A stretch of 64,000 bases of DNA from Shewanella putrefaciens (lineage in GTDB: Bacteria; Pseudomonadota; Gammaproteobacteria; Enterobacterales; Shewanellaceae). Made by a program: the position numbers and the translations under genes. The notes below the pieces were generated by a model, which saw only the letters and a program-made list of their open reading frames with translations, was not told where the DNA came from and ran no database searches. This document shows, piece after piece, positions 9,083-17,784 of this stretch; the first letter of the stretch is position 1, and each line of letters opens with the position of its first letter. The stretch covers positions 3,924,501 through 3,988,500 of the forward strand of contig NZ_CP066369.1 in assembly GCF_016406305.1 (NCBI RefSeq), written 5' to 3'.

Positions 9083-10366
9083 TTACAGCTTAATCTGGGT
9101 GTACTGTGTCCAAGCGAGCAAGTGTCCCATTTGAGGCACTATCCACACCGCAGTATGTTGGTTTTGATAAATCCGATAGTAGAATAAGTCCTCATCGCGG
9201 ATATCATGTTTGCGGATCTCACGGTAAAAATGCATCGCCGACGGGCTCACCTCATCTGGCTTAGTTAACTCTTTTTGTACTACTTTTACGTGGAAGACAT
9301 CAACTTGTAGTTCATTAATTGTGGTTTGATATTGTTCAAATTCCCCCCGCACAGTGTACTTTATGGGAGTAGTGATACAGTCCTGATCGGTAATGCAGGA
9401 GGTTGAATAGAACTTGCCTTTATTTTCCCCTTCATAAACCAAAGACATACTCAAATCGGTGCGCACCAAAAGCTCACCCGCTACGGGGAAGTAAATATCC
9501 GCATGGTAGTTATGCTCAAGCAATTCCCCCTTACCCTTATCGTCCACGGGCAGGACAATACGGTTATAGCGGATGCGCTGCTCCATTTTTTTACTGAGCG
9601 GAATAAATTCCGCCATATTCAATCCCGCGGGTCTCGCATCTATCGCCGTAATATTAATGATGCCCTCGCCCGTACAAGCGTCAGAGTCCAATTCAGGACA
9701 AACAGCCATAGAATAATTTTTGCCGTCGGTCGTAGCAAAGGCACTGAAATATTTAAAGTTATCGAGATGATTCCCCTCTGGCGCTAAATGCTTTTGCCAC
9801 CATGAAGGATGTAAATGCTCTTCATCGCCGATATAAAGCAACTGCGCCGAGCCTAAGGTGCCACCTATGTTCAAACTAATAAATTTATCGGCGTGCCATT
9901 TAGCCGCATGCTTAACCACCGCATGGTGGTCACTGGCATACCAAATGATCCCCAAAATAATCGCTAGCAGGGCAATACCAGCCACTTTAGTCCAAGCAGA
10001 GACACCCACAATCGCATCGCGGATCGCATCGGCATCGTTAATCGCCAACATTTTTACATGGGACTGTTCGGAAACGTGTAACTGATAACCGCGACGCGCC
10101 ACCGTCTTGAGTTGCACCTCGGTATAAGGCTCTAATTTCTTACGTAGAGTACTGATGCACTGGGTTAAAGAGGTGGGCGCAACCACCCTATCTGGCCAAC
10201 CCACTTCAAGCAATTCTTCCTTAGTGAAAATCGCATCGGGGGAGGATAACAACAGCACTAACACAGCATATTCTGAAAAGGTTAAACCAATCGATGTGCC
10301 ATTGACACGGTCGACCAATTGTTTTGCCTGCCCATCTAACATTAAGTAGGAGGTTATTTTATGCAT
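9083..10366 (-). CDS. Membrane-anchored winged-helix regulator (CadC/ToxR-like)
   Basis: A 427-residue one-component regulator. Residues 1-100 form an OmpR/PhoB-type winged helix (LTFSEYAVLVLLL, then the VAPTSLTQCISTLRKKL recognition region and TVARRGYQL wing). A single TM helix spans about 125-143, and the rest is periplasmic with paired cysteines (Cys-x4-Asp-x-Cys near 225 and two further Cys near 326) that could form disulfides. CadC/ToxR-type proteins sense periplasmic conditions and bind DNA from the membrane. AGGAGG lies seven bases before the ATG. It is transcribed with the same polarity as, and just downstream of, the sulfite reductase genes, so a link is possible but unproven. 10367-10582 is plain AT-rich spacer. 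Confidence 0.8.
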   Translation of the reverse strand: MHKITSYLMLDGQAKQLVDRVNGTSIGLTFSEYAVLVLLLSSPDAIFTKEELLEVGWPDRVVAPTSLTQCISTLRKKLEPYTEVQLKTVARRGYQLHVSEQSHVKMLAINDADAIRDAIVGVSAWTKVAGIALLAIILGIIWYASDHHAVVKHAAKWHADKFISLNIGGTLGSAQLLYIGDEEHLHPSWWQKHLAPEGNHLDNFKYFSAFATTDGKNYSMAVCPELDSDACTGEGIINITAIDARPAGLNMAEFIPLSKKMEQRIRYNRIVLPVDDKGKGELLEHNYHADIYFPVAGELLVRTDLSMSLVYEGENKGKFYSTSCITDQDCITTPIKYTVRGEFEQYQTTINELQVDVFHVKVVQKELTKPDEVSPSAMHFYREIRKHDIRDEDLFYYRIYQNQHTAVWIVPQMGHLLAWTQYTQIKL

Positions 10367-10582
10367 GTTGAACGCTCAAAAACTCAGCCAAAACTGATAG
10401 GGAATGATTACCTTAGCAACAAGCAACCATAGTGTGGCATAGATATTTCCCATGAAAACGATGATATGCAATCACCTAATCAAGATGGCTTATTTTACCT
10501 TTTAACAACATGGAAGACTGTGACCCTATACTCACTTTAGTTATTGTTTAATAAGCACAAAATTACACTAATTTAGCTGGTG

Positions 10583-11485
10583 TTAAACTTCGATTCGTTT
10601 AAAATATCCCGTACAACCTAGCAGCAATATCCCAACCCAAGCCGTTAAGATGGCGTACATTAATGGCAGGCTTAGCCCTGTTTGAGCCACGAGGGCAAGG
10701 CTACTTTTAGCGGCTAAATTTTCCGCAGGATTGGCGAGCAAATTTAATGCCCTAAATAAGTCAGTTGGATTAAGTAAAATCACCACATTAAACCATTCAC
10801 GATTAAGACTATCGGCCAGCCCCACTAATGCCGTTAGCAGCACAAGGTCGTAAACCAGCACTAATACAAACCACAGCAGTAGCAAAATACCAAGGGCTTT
10901 GGCCTTTTCTTGCACAGCTAAACTGACCCAATAACCGATCAACACAAAAATGAGGCTCAGCAAAATACTGCTACAGATCAAGTGGATAAACCCCATTAAT
11001 AGCGGAATGTTCGCGTCAGTTGCCCCTAAAAACAGCAGTAAGCCACAGGTAATACCAAAACCTAAAAAGCAGGCCACGGCCATCACGCCGCCGTGACCTA
11101 AAAACTTACCGCAGACAATATGCCAAGGTGCTAATGGATAGGTGAGTAACAACAGCAAAGTGCCCGACTCCTTCTCCCCCACAAAGCTATCGTAACTCAG
11201 TAGAATCGCCCCTAGGGGCAAGATAAATACACTTAAGGTCACTAAACTTGAGATGAGCTGAGCAGGATCTAACATCACTAAATGGCCTGAGACGGCGCTG
11301 CCCATAAAACTCACACAAAGGGACAGCAATAGCAGTATGCCACTCATCATCAGCAGCCAACGATTGCGCAGGTTATCCTTAAACTCCTTGGCGGCAATAG
11401 TGAAAATTAACCCTAGGGTCGTTAGCGGCCTTACCTCAAATAACACATCAGGTAACACATCAGGTAACACATCAACGGACTTCAT
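10583..11485 (-). CDS. nosY: NosY-like ABC transporter permease (copper-site maturation)
   Basis: A 300-residue ABC-2 type permease with six predicted TM helices starting near residue 42, and the SYDSFVGEKESGTLLLLLTYP segment characteristic of NosY. In nitrous oxide reduction NosDFY drives maturation of the copper centre; here there is no nosZ and the genes sit in the sulfite reductase locus, so a role in copper supply to SirA is inferred. The ATG overlaps the nosF stop (ATGA), so translation is probably coupled. The N-terminal 15 residues contain a DVLP repeat encoded by a 12-bp DNA repeat. It is the last gene of the leftward sir cluster. Confidence 0.87.
   Translation of the reverse strand: MKSVDVLPDVLPDVLFEVRPLTTLGLIFTIAAKEFKDNLRNRWLLMMSGILLLLSLCVSFMGSAVSGHLVMLDPAQLISSLVTLSVFILPLGAILLSYDSFVGEKESGTLLLLLTYPLAPWHIVCGKFLGHGGVMAVACFLGFGITCGLLLFLGATDANIPLLMGFIHLICSSILLSLIFVLIGYWVSLAVQEKAKALGILLLLWFVLVLVYDLVLLTALVGLADSLNREWFNVVILLNPTDLFRALNLLANPAENLAAKSSLALVAQTGLSLPLMYAILTAWVGILLLGCTGYFKRIEV
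11441..11474 (-). repeat. 12-bp tandem repeat at the 5' end of nosY
   Basis: TAACACATCAGG occurs 2.8 times in perfect tandem. It is in frame within nosY and encodes DVLP-DVLP-DVL. The unit is a multiple of three, so copy-number change would alter the cytoplasmic N-terminus without a frameshift. Confidence 0.9.
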
Positions 11486-12507
11486 GCGACTCGCTCCCGC
11501 TCACAGATTGGTGGATTGAGACTATCGGCGGACATAGCTGCGGATACGTTAGGTAACTTCGCCATATAGCAATGAAAAATATCCTGTAAATTGGGCATCT
11601 CCACGGAAAATTCATCGGTGTGAATGCCGCGCTGTAATTGAGTGATCACCGCAGATTTAGCGGCAACGGGAACATTGAGGCGCACGCCTTGAAGCGTGGA
11701 ATCGATAACAAAGGGAGATAAAAATTCGTCACTCAAGAGCTGTTGCCGCTGCGCCGTGGATAGGCTAGGTAAACGCATTTGCAACGGCAGTGCGGTTGCC
11801 GCCCTTAAGGCGGTTAAATTCCCCGAAGCTAACATCTTTCCCTGACCTAAGATCAAGGCGCGATCCATTTGATCCTGCACTAATGCTAATTCATGGGTGC
11901 AAACCATAATGGCACAGCCCTGCGCCTTAAGTTGCGCCATTTTTTGATATAAAAATCCTGAAGCAATGGGGTCCAGCCCAACCGTGGGCTCATCTAGCAG
12001 TAATACCTTAGGCTTTGCGAGTATGGCCTGGGCTAAGGCGAGGCGTTGGCGCATTCCCTTGGAAAAAGTGCTCAGTCGCTTATCCTTGGCCGCATCCAAG
12101 CCAAACTCCAGCAATAATTGCCTTACCATCCCCGGGTGAACGCCCTTGAGTTTAGCAAAATACCCCAGTAGCTCAAGGGCGGTCATATTGTCATAAAAAC
12201 TCACATTTTCAGGCAAGTAACCTATAGATAGCCGTCCTTTTGCCTGCTTGGCACTCACATCTTGCCCCTGCACAAGGATCTGGCCGGTCGAAGGGCGAAT
12301 TAACCCTAAGATCAACTTAAGTAAGGTCGATTTACCCGCACCGTTATGACCCAATAATGCCAGAGTTTGACCCGCTTGTAGGTCAAAATGGATGTCCGTT
12401 AATGCCTTAAACTTGCCGTAGTGTTTACTGATATCCTTTGCCATCACGGCAATATCGACATGGGACTTAGATCTAAAATCGGGAATAGTAACTGCCTGAT
12501 ATGCCAT
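11482..12507 (-). CDS. nosF: NosF-like ABC transporter ATP-binding protein
   Basis: A 341-residue ABC ATPase: Walker A GHNGAGKST near residue 53, signature FSKGMRQRL, Walker B VLLLDEPTVGLD, and a switch histidine in VCTHEL. It is longer than minimal ABC domains, with a C-terminal extension (about 245-341) that is usual in NosF. It partners with NosY and the periplasmic NosD. Its ATG overlaps the nosD stop (TAATG), and its stop overlaps the nosY start, indicating tight translational coupling. Function in copper-enzyme maturation is known for nos clusters; the target here is presumably SirA. Confidence 0.9.
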   Translation of the reverse strand: MAYQAVTIPDFRSKSHVDIAVMAKDISKHYGKFKALTDIHFDLQAGQTLALLGHNGAGKSTLLKLILGLIRPSTGQILVQGQDVSAKQAKGRLSIGYLPENVSFYDNMTALELLGYFAKLKGVHPGMVRQLLLEFGLDAAKDKRLSTFSKGMRQRLALAQAILAKPKVLLLDEPTVGLDPIASGFLYQKMAQLKAQGCAIMVCTHELALVQDQMDRALILGQGKMLASGNLTALRAATALPLQMRLPSLSTAQRQQLLSDEFLSPFVIDSTLQGVRLNVPVAAKSAVITQLQRGIHTDEFSVEMPNLQDIFHCYMAKLPNVSAAMSADSLNPPICERERVA

Positions 12508-13790
12508 TAAAAACCTCCATCAATCGGCGACAATGGTGCAATACCCACCAGCGGAAAACTGTCACTAATACCCGTCGCTGTTTGCGGCTGAAACTGCCGC
12601 TCAACCCAGCGCAGCAGTAATACTACTGGGCTATCCATTAATAATTTGGCCTCGGGGTAGAGCCAAAATAACTTATCTAAACTGTCGTTAGGCCTATGGG
12701 CAACATCGCCTATGCCATCGCCATCCATATCCCAACCGCTATATTCGGACCAGTAATTGCCCTGTCCCTGTTCACTCCATTCTAAGGAGGTATCGCCAAC
12801 GTATTTAACTTGGGTTTGGTTAGCCATGATGCGATTGTGCCACAGCCGATTTTGCTCCCCTCCCATGGCCATACTGATCCCGGTATCGCTATGGCTAAAC
12901 TCATTGTCTTGAATGCGATTATTCTGGGCCGCGTAAATAAAGATCCCTTTCCCCTCATTGCCAAGCTCTATCGTTCCCTCGGGGTGATGTATTTGACTGG
13001 CAACATTGGCCTGTACATGGGACGAATCCGTAATATTAAGCAAGATCCCAAAGTCACGTGCCTGTGTGACCTTGTTGTGGTGCAGATAAATCTCCTTGGA
13101 ATTCATTAAAGCGTAACCGCCATCGACGGCAATGGCTTGGTTATGCCACGCTTCATCGGCTCGGGTATACATGTAATGGATGCCGTATTGCAGCTTAGTG
13201 AAATGATTTTCGAACACTTTGCTCTGATTGACCGACTCTAAATAAACACCATCGCGCACCAATATCAGCTGATTTCGAGCAATGCGCGGGGAGTTGGCCC
13301 GCTTAAGATAGATGCCATCACCCCGGTCTAGAACATAAATAGCACCATTACCACTGATGCTATTATCAGTGATAACGGGGGAATCTAGATGCTCACCATA
13401 AATACCAAAGCCCTCTCCTATCAGTCGGTTACCTTTGATAACGGCCCGATCCGCCCCTTGCTGTAACAAGATCCCCGCATCGTGGTAGTAAAGATCCCGC
13501 CCCCAATGGCGGATATTGAGCCCTTCGACAATGACCTTAGGAGCGGCAATGGTTAAGGCGCTACCTTGGCGCTGGGCATCGAGGGTCGCCCCTGCTTCGC
13601 CCTTAATATGAATGGAGCGGGTAACACTGAAATTACCCTCATATACCGCGGTATCGAGTACTAAGGTGTCACCGTCCTGCGCCTGCGCCAATGCTTTAGT
13701 CAAAGAAGCCGTATCTTTAACCCTTAACTCCTGCGCCACCCCGATAAGGGATAAGGTGCAGAGCCAACAAAGGAGCAATAAACGCAGCAT
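12507..13790 (-). CDS. nosD: NosD-like periplasmic beta-helix protein
   Basis: A 427-residue exported protein with a signal peptide (MLRLLLLCWLCTLSLIGVAQ) and a long right-handed beta-helix of CASH/PbH1 repeats recognisable from recurring NxIxx, GIxL and GIY turns between residues about 40 and 360. NosD is the periplasmic partner of NosFY and takes part in copper centre assembly. A longer frame reaches 13874, but its extra residues overlap nosL and hide the signal peptide; the ATG at 13790 gives a clean signal and an AGG nine bases upstream. It follows nosL closely and overlaps nosF. Confidence 0.88.
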   Translation of the reverse strand: MLRLLLLCWLCTLSLIGVAQELRVKDTASLTKALAQAQDGDTLVLDTAVYEGNFSVTRSIHIKGEAGATLDAQRQGSALTIAAPKVIVEGLNIRHWGRDLYYHDAGILLQQGADRAVIKGNRLIGEGFGIYGEHLDSPVITDNSISGNGAIYVLDRGDGIYLKRANSPRIARNQLILVRDGVYLESVNQSKVFENHFTKLQYGIHYMYTRADEAWHNQAIAVDGGYALMNSKEIYLHHNKVTQARDFGILLNITDSSHVQANVASQIHHPEGTIELGNEGKGIFIYAAQNNRIQDNEFSHSDTGISMAMGGEQNRLWHNRIMANQTQVKYVGDTSLEWSEQGQGNYWSEYSGWDMDGDGIGDVAHRPNDSLDKLFWLYPEAKLLMDSPVVLLLRWVERQFQPQTATGISDSFPLVGIAPLSPIDGGF

Positions 13791-13800
13791 GATCAATCGC

Positions 13801-14292
13801 CTACTTATCGCCGGCCAGTAATTCGAGGGTGATATCGTCAAAGCGCAGTACCCGTCCACCGTATTCCTTGGCAAAGGCTTCGGCGGCGGCTTTGGTACTA
13901 AAAGGTGCCACTGCTGGCCCCATCACGGCTTTTTTACTGGTGCCATAAACATAAAAAGCGCTAGCGGCATCGATAAAGGCGCCATCGTCTGGCTGATCCC
14001 AATCGGTCGCTGCGGCATCGTGCACCATCATGTAATCAATTTGTCTTTTGTTTTCAGGCTGCAGGGCAAAGTTGAACATATCGCGACTAGAGCAAAACTT
14101 AGGCACCATTTTCTCCGCCTTAAGGTGAACTTGTCCCTTTGGTCCTGGGTATTTATTAATTACCATGCCGCACAAATGACAACGATCATGCTCGTGGATC
14201 ATCTCGGCCTTATGTTGGTGATCGGTCGCTTCACTCTTATTGCATCCCAATAACAAGGGCGCGAGTAATAACAACCCAAAGAACTTTCTCAT
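13801..14292 (-). CDS. nosL: NosL-like copper chaperone lipoprotein
   Basis: A 163-residue lipoprotein (lipobox LLGC, Cys17) with the NosL signature CHLCGM (Cys38, Cys41, Met43), a nearby HQH (25-27), and FCSSRDMFNF in the fold core. NosL binds Cu(I) and delivers it to the nitrous oxide reductase machinery. In this locus the likely client is the heme-copper site of SirA. AAGGAG sits six bases before the chosen ATG; the longer frame to 14334 would bury the signal peptide. There are 117 bases between the sirD stop and this gene, so a second promoter or processing site is possible there. Confidence 0.9.
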   Translation of the reverse strand: MRKFFGLLLLAPLLLGCNKSEATDHQHKAEMIHEHDRCHLCGMVINKYPGPKGQVHLKAEKMVPKFCSSRDMFNFALQPENKRQIDYMMVHDAAATDWDQPDDGAFIDAASAFYVYGTSKKAVMGPAVAPFSTKAAAEAFAKEYGGRVLRFDDITLELLAGDK

Positions 14293-14409
14293 GCTGTTAC
14301 TCCTTTGAAAAATATCAACGCCTCGCCAAGGCACCTTGCAGGGACAGACCTCTTGTGACGAGGGTTGATAAGAAATGGTTTATCAAAGGCCGATGGCCTT
14401 ATTACCTTG

Positions 14410-15357
14410 TTAAATCGCGTAATTTTGGCCCGCTAACAGGATGAAGAGTCGCAGACACATCATGCCTACTACCGCGCACATTCCTGACATATAAAACGCT
14501 TTGGCCGAATGGCTAAAATGCTTACCCGTGGCGAAGTTAAGTAGCAGTGGCGCACCAAAGCCGATACCCACCACACCAATCCAGAATACGCTTGCCCACA
14601 CACCTTCATGGAAGGCGGCAAAGGCAAATTGGCCACCCGCATTACCGGTTAATAACGCGGTTGCGATCATGAAAATAAACATGGCTTCGGCGAACATAAT
14701 TGGCCACTCGGCGCCATGCAGTATCTTCATTTCGCCGCTGTGCAGGGGTTCTTTAAATAACCACACCGCCAGCATTTTGGCCGAGGCGCCACCTGCAGAA
14801 AGCCCCGAGGCAATAAACAATGCTGGGAGTACCGAGGTGTTGATCAGCGGGAAGCGGATCAGCGCTGAAATCAAGAAGCCAGTGTAAGCACACACAGATA
14901 ACGCCAGCACTAACGCGAGCGCTTCCATTGGGCGTCTAAAGCCTTTTAGCTTGGCAATAATTGGCGCTAAGAACTTCAATTGTGGGATGGCCATCAGCTC
15001 TTTTTCGAGGGCTAAAAGCGCCACGACTGCCACTAACGGGATATACACCGACAGCGCAATAACACCAATCGACATCACAGAATTTAAGTTATAGAACACC
15101 AAAATTCGCCAGAAGAATAAGGGGTTAGTCAAATCGAGCACCAGACATAACATCCCTAAGCTAATGGTGACAAAGGACAACAGGGTCGCGGCTTTTAAGA
15201 AGGCGGTATTTTCAACCTGACCTAGGTAAAAACGTAGCCCCAGCGCAATGGTTAAGGCCCCACCCGAGATCCCCGCAAAAAACAAATACACCGCAATCGG
15301 CCAAGGCCAAGCAACGCCTTGGGAAAGCCCTAAGGTAAATTCCATACTGGTATCCAT
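14410..15357 (-). CDS. sirD: NrfD/PsrC-family membrane quinol oxidase subunit (SirD)
   Basis: A 315-residue integral membrane protein with eight or nine TM helices and the NrfD-family opening FTLGLSQGVAWPWPIAVYLFFAGISGGA. NrfD/PsrC proteins oxidise menaquinol in the membrane and pass electrons to an iron-sulfur partner, here SirC, two bases upstream (its stop ends at 15360). Sulfite respiration in S. oneidensis was reported to need menaquinone but not CymA, which this module explains. GGGAG lies seven bases before the ATG. Full length for the family. Confidence 0.9.
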   Translation of the reverse strand: MDTSMEFTLGLSQGVAWPWPIAVYLFFAGISGGALTIALGLRFYLGQVENTAFLKAATLLSFVTISLGMLCLVLDLTNPLFFWRILVFYNLNSVMSIGVIALSVYIPLVAVVALLALEKELMAIPQLKFLAPIIAKLKGFRRPMEALALVLALSVCAYTGFLISALIRFPLINTSVLPALFIASGLSAGGASAKMLAVWLFKEPLHSGEMKILHGAEWPIMFAEAMFIFMIATALLTGNAGGQFAFAAFHEGVWASVFWIGVVGIGFGAPLLLNFATGKHFSHSAKAFYMSGMCAVVGMMCLRLFILLAGQNYAI

Positions 15358-15359
15358 AT

Positions 15360-16067
15360 TTACACTCCCAGTTTGACGATTGGTATGTAACGTAAGCTCG
15401 GCTCAGTACCAAACTGCGGCTTAATCCGCACTGAGTCTTTTACCGCCAATAACTTACTGACATAGGACTGAGGATCGTTGGCATCGCCAAAAATCAGTGC
15501 ATCGTACTTACAGCTCTGCACACAGGCGGGTAATTCACCCTTGGCTAACTTGCTGTTTAGACAGAAATCGCAGTTATCGGCCACATCCGTATCACTGTTG
15601 ATGTAGCGGGCGTTGTAGGGACAAGCACCGATGCAGTATTTACAGCCAGCGCACTTGCTTGCATCCATAGTCACAATGCCGGTTTTCGCATCGCGGTGCG
15701 CCGCGCCCGTTGGACAAACCGTGACACAGGGAGCATTTTTACACTGCTGGCAGGAAACCCGCACAAACTTACGTTCACAGTCGCAACTCATCTTGCCGCA
15801 GTGTGGGCAAGCCTGCCCCTCAACACGGCCGCTTTGCTGCTCAAGGATCACCCGAGAAACACCCGCGGGTAAGTTGTTTGCTTGGTTACAGGCGGTTTTA
15901 CAATCGCCACACCCGACACATTTATTTTGGTCAAACACCATGACGTAATGGGGCTTATGGGCGCTGTCAGCATCCTCTTTGACCGAACAACCCGCTAAAG
16001 GTGTTAACATCAAAGAGCACATACCAGCGCTTTTAAGGAACCTCCGTCTCTCTATATTTTCACTCAC
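15360..16067 (-). CDS. sirC: Four-cluster [4Fe-4S] ferredoxin-like electron transfer subunit (SirC)
   Basis: A 235-residue NrfC/PsrB-family protein. A twin-arginine motif RRRFLKSAG near the N-terminus marks Tat export. Ferredoxin cysteine sets are CVGCGDC, CQQCKNAPC, CAGCKYCIGAC and CDFC...ACVQSC, giving up to four [4Fe-4S] clusters; an additional CPHCGKMSCDC loop sits between the first and second. It moves electrons from SirD to SirA. An ATG at 16079 is in frame, but GGAGG lies five bases before the GTG at 16067 and inside the longer version, so the GTG start is preferred. Confidence 0.88.
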   Translation of the reverse strand: MSENIERRRFLKSAGMCSLMLTPLAGCSVKEDADSAHKPHYVMVFDQNKCVGCGDCKTACNQANNLPAGVSRVILEQQSGRVEGQACPHCGKMSCDCERKFVRVSCQQCKNAPCVTVCPTGAAHRDAKTGIVTMDASKCAGCKYCIGACPYNARYINSDTDVADNCDFCLNSKLAKGELPACVQSCKYDALIFGDANDPQSYVSKLLAVKDSVRIKPQFGTEPSLRYIPIVKLGV

Positions 16068-16153
16068 AACATCCTCCATCTATCGGTTTTATACCGACGT
16101 TTTTATTTATATCGTTATCGTTCCTACATGCCTGAAAATGGCTAGCGACTTGA

Positions 16154-16828
16154 TTAATATCCACTTTCATTCAATTTGCTTTGGGCCTTGCCGATGGCGT
16201 TTAAAATGGCCTCACGATTAATCTCTACACTTGGCTGTGACAGTAATGCCTGCCAATGGTCTATGGCCTCCAAGTAGCGCCCATGGAGATACGCATCGGT
16301 GGCCTGCAACATGCGGGTCTGCGGCTCAAAGGGCGCAAACGCCAAGATCTGTGCAATCAGTGCTTGGGTCTCTGCCGTGATTTGGCGGCCATCGCGGTAA
16401 TAGAGGGCATTGGCCTTAGCGCCGAGCACTTCAGCATCCTCACCCACCAGCGCAAGCAACTTGTCTAAGGTCTGCACCGCATCGCCATACTTACCACCCG
16501 CGCTATAGGCCTGGGCGAGTGACATCAACGCCAGCGGATTTTTGGGTTCATCATCCACATGGCGCAGGGCTTTGGTGATGTCGGCAGCGACTAAGTAGTC
16601 AATATGTTCATCTACCTTGCCCTGGTCCCAATCGCTATAACGCCCCGTTTGGCTGTAGATGGCGAGCGTCATGGCAAGCAAGACTCCACTGCACAGCACT
16701 GGCAACCAATGGGAGACTAAGGGCAGACTCGCCACGGTTTGCAATTGGTTTAAGCGCACGTGTTGCCAGAAAATCCAAGCAACAAATCCGCTTAATAGGA
16801 GTGCGATGGTGAACCCTAAACTTGCCAT
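16154..16828 (-). CDS. TPR cytochrome c biogenesis protein, CcmI/NrfG-like
   Basis: A 224-residue protein with two N-terminal TM helices followed by tetratricopeptide repeats (PLALMSLAQAYSAGGKYGDAVQTLDKLLAL and two more helical pairs). This is the CcmI (CycH)/NrfG layout, whose periplasmic TPR domain chaperones apocytochrome c to the CcmF-CcmH heme lyase. The CcmF- and CcmH-like genes here are divergent from sirA, so this is the missing fourth component of a dedicated lyase. A GTG at 16861 is in frame, but AGAGG lies six bases before the ATG at 16828, which I chose. Confidence 0.85.
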   Translation of the reverse strand: MASLGFTIALLLSGFVAWIFWQHVRLNQLQTVASLPLVSHWLPVLCSGVLLAMTLAIYSQTGRYSDWDQGKVDEHIDYLVAADITKALRHVDDEPKNPLALMSLAQAYSAGGKYGDAVQTLDKLLALVGEDAEVLGAKANALYYRDGRQITAETQALIAQILAFAPFEPQTRMLQATDAYLHGRYLEAIDHWQALLSQPSVEINREAILNAIGKAQSKLNESGY

Positions 16829-16911
16829 GCCTAACCTCTTTGCTCGCCTATCCAAACTCACGACTAAAGGTGTAAAACTGAGTGCTCAGCCCCCAATTCT
16901 CAAACCAAACC

Positions 16912-17691
16912 TTAGTGAGCGGGCATCATGCCCATCATGCGGGCTTCTTTCTTCTCACTTGGCTTTTCGATATTTTTCAGCTCAATTTCAAACACCAAGG
17001 TGGACTGAGGTGGAATTTCACCTACAAATTCATTGCCGTAGGCTAAGTTAGCTGGGATCACAAAGCGGTATTTAGACCCCATAGGCATGAGTTTTAGGCC
17101 CTCTTCCCAACCGGGGATAACGCTCATCAGGGCGAAACGCGTAGGCTCTTCACGGCCAACGGTGTTTTCAAACTCAGTGCCATCGATAAGCTTGCCGACG
17201 TATTCAACGGTCACCACATCTTCTGGATTAGGCTTTTTGCCTTCGCCCGCAACCAGCACTTCATATTGCAGGCCAGACTCGGTCACAGTGACACCAGCTT
17301 TGTTTTTGTTTTCAGCAAGAAAGGCTTCACCCGCTTTGATGTTTTCAGCGGCTAATTTTTCAGCGTTGGCTTTTCTCACTTGATTTAACTCTTCGGCGCG
17401 TTGATTGAGGTAGGTCAGCACTTCCTCATCGGTTAATTGCTGCTGCTTTTTCAGCGCATCCACAAAACCTTGGACGACTAAGTCCACATTCACTTCTGCG
17501 CCCAGTTCCACTTGGTTATAAACCTGGCCAGAAATGTAGTTACCGACAGAGGCACCGATACTGTAAGACGCTTTATCTGCATCGGTTTTAAGACTCGGGG
17601 CGGCAAAGCTCGCCATAGACACAAACAGAGCGGCGCAGGTCGCCACTGTGATGGTTTTTGGGATAAAAGACGTTGGCATAGATATTTTCAT
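16912..17691 (-). CDS. Periplasmic FKBP-type peptidyl-prolyl isomerase with Met-rich tail
   Basis: A 259-residue protein: cleavable signal (TITVATCAALFVSMASFAAP), an FkpA/Mip-type dimerisation domain (SYSIGASVGNYISGQ through the helical KANAEKLAAENIKAGEAFLAEN stalk) and an FKBP domain (VTVEYVGKLIDGTEFENT, IPGWEEGLKLMPMGSKYRFVIPANLAYG). It probably helps fold or mature SirA in the periplasm. The last eight residues are MMGMMPAH, a methionine-histidine tail that could bind Cu(I). The frame is open further upstream, but a purine-rich AGAGAA before the ATG at 17691 and the signal peptide support this start. Confidence 0.9.
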   Translation of the reverse strand: MKISMPTSFIPKTITVATCAALFVSMASFAAPSLKTDADKASYSIGASVGNYISGQVYNQVELGAEVNVDLVVQGFVDALKKQQQLTDEEVLTYLNQRAEELNQVRKANAEKLAAENIKAGEAFLAENKNKAGVTVTESGLQYEVLVAGEGKKPNPEDVVTVEYVGKLIDGTEFENTVGREEPTRFALMSVIPGWEEGLKLMPMGSKYRFVIPANLAYGNEFVGEIPPQSTLVFEIELKNIEKPSEKKEARMMGMMPAH

Positions 17692-17784
17692 TTTATATTC
17701 TCTTCTATTTAGCCCTAAGGCCTGGTGCGTTAGCCGAAAACGTATGGACATTGCCCATAACCGATTAAAATATTTATTTGATTA

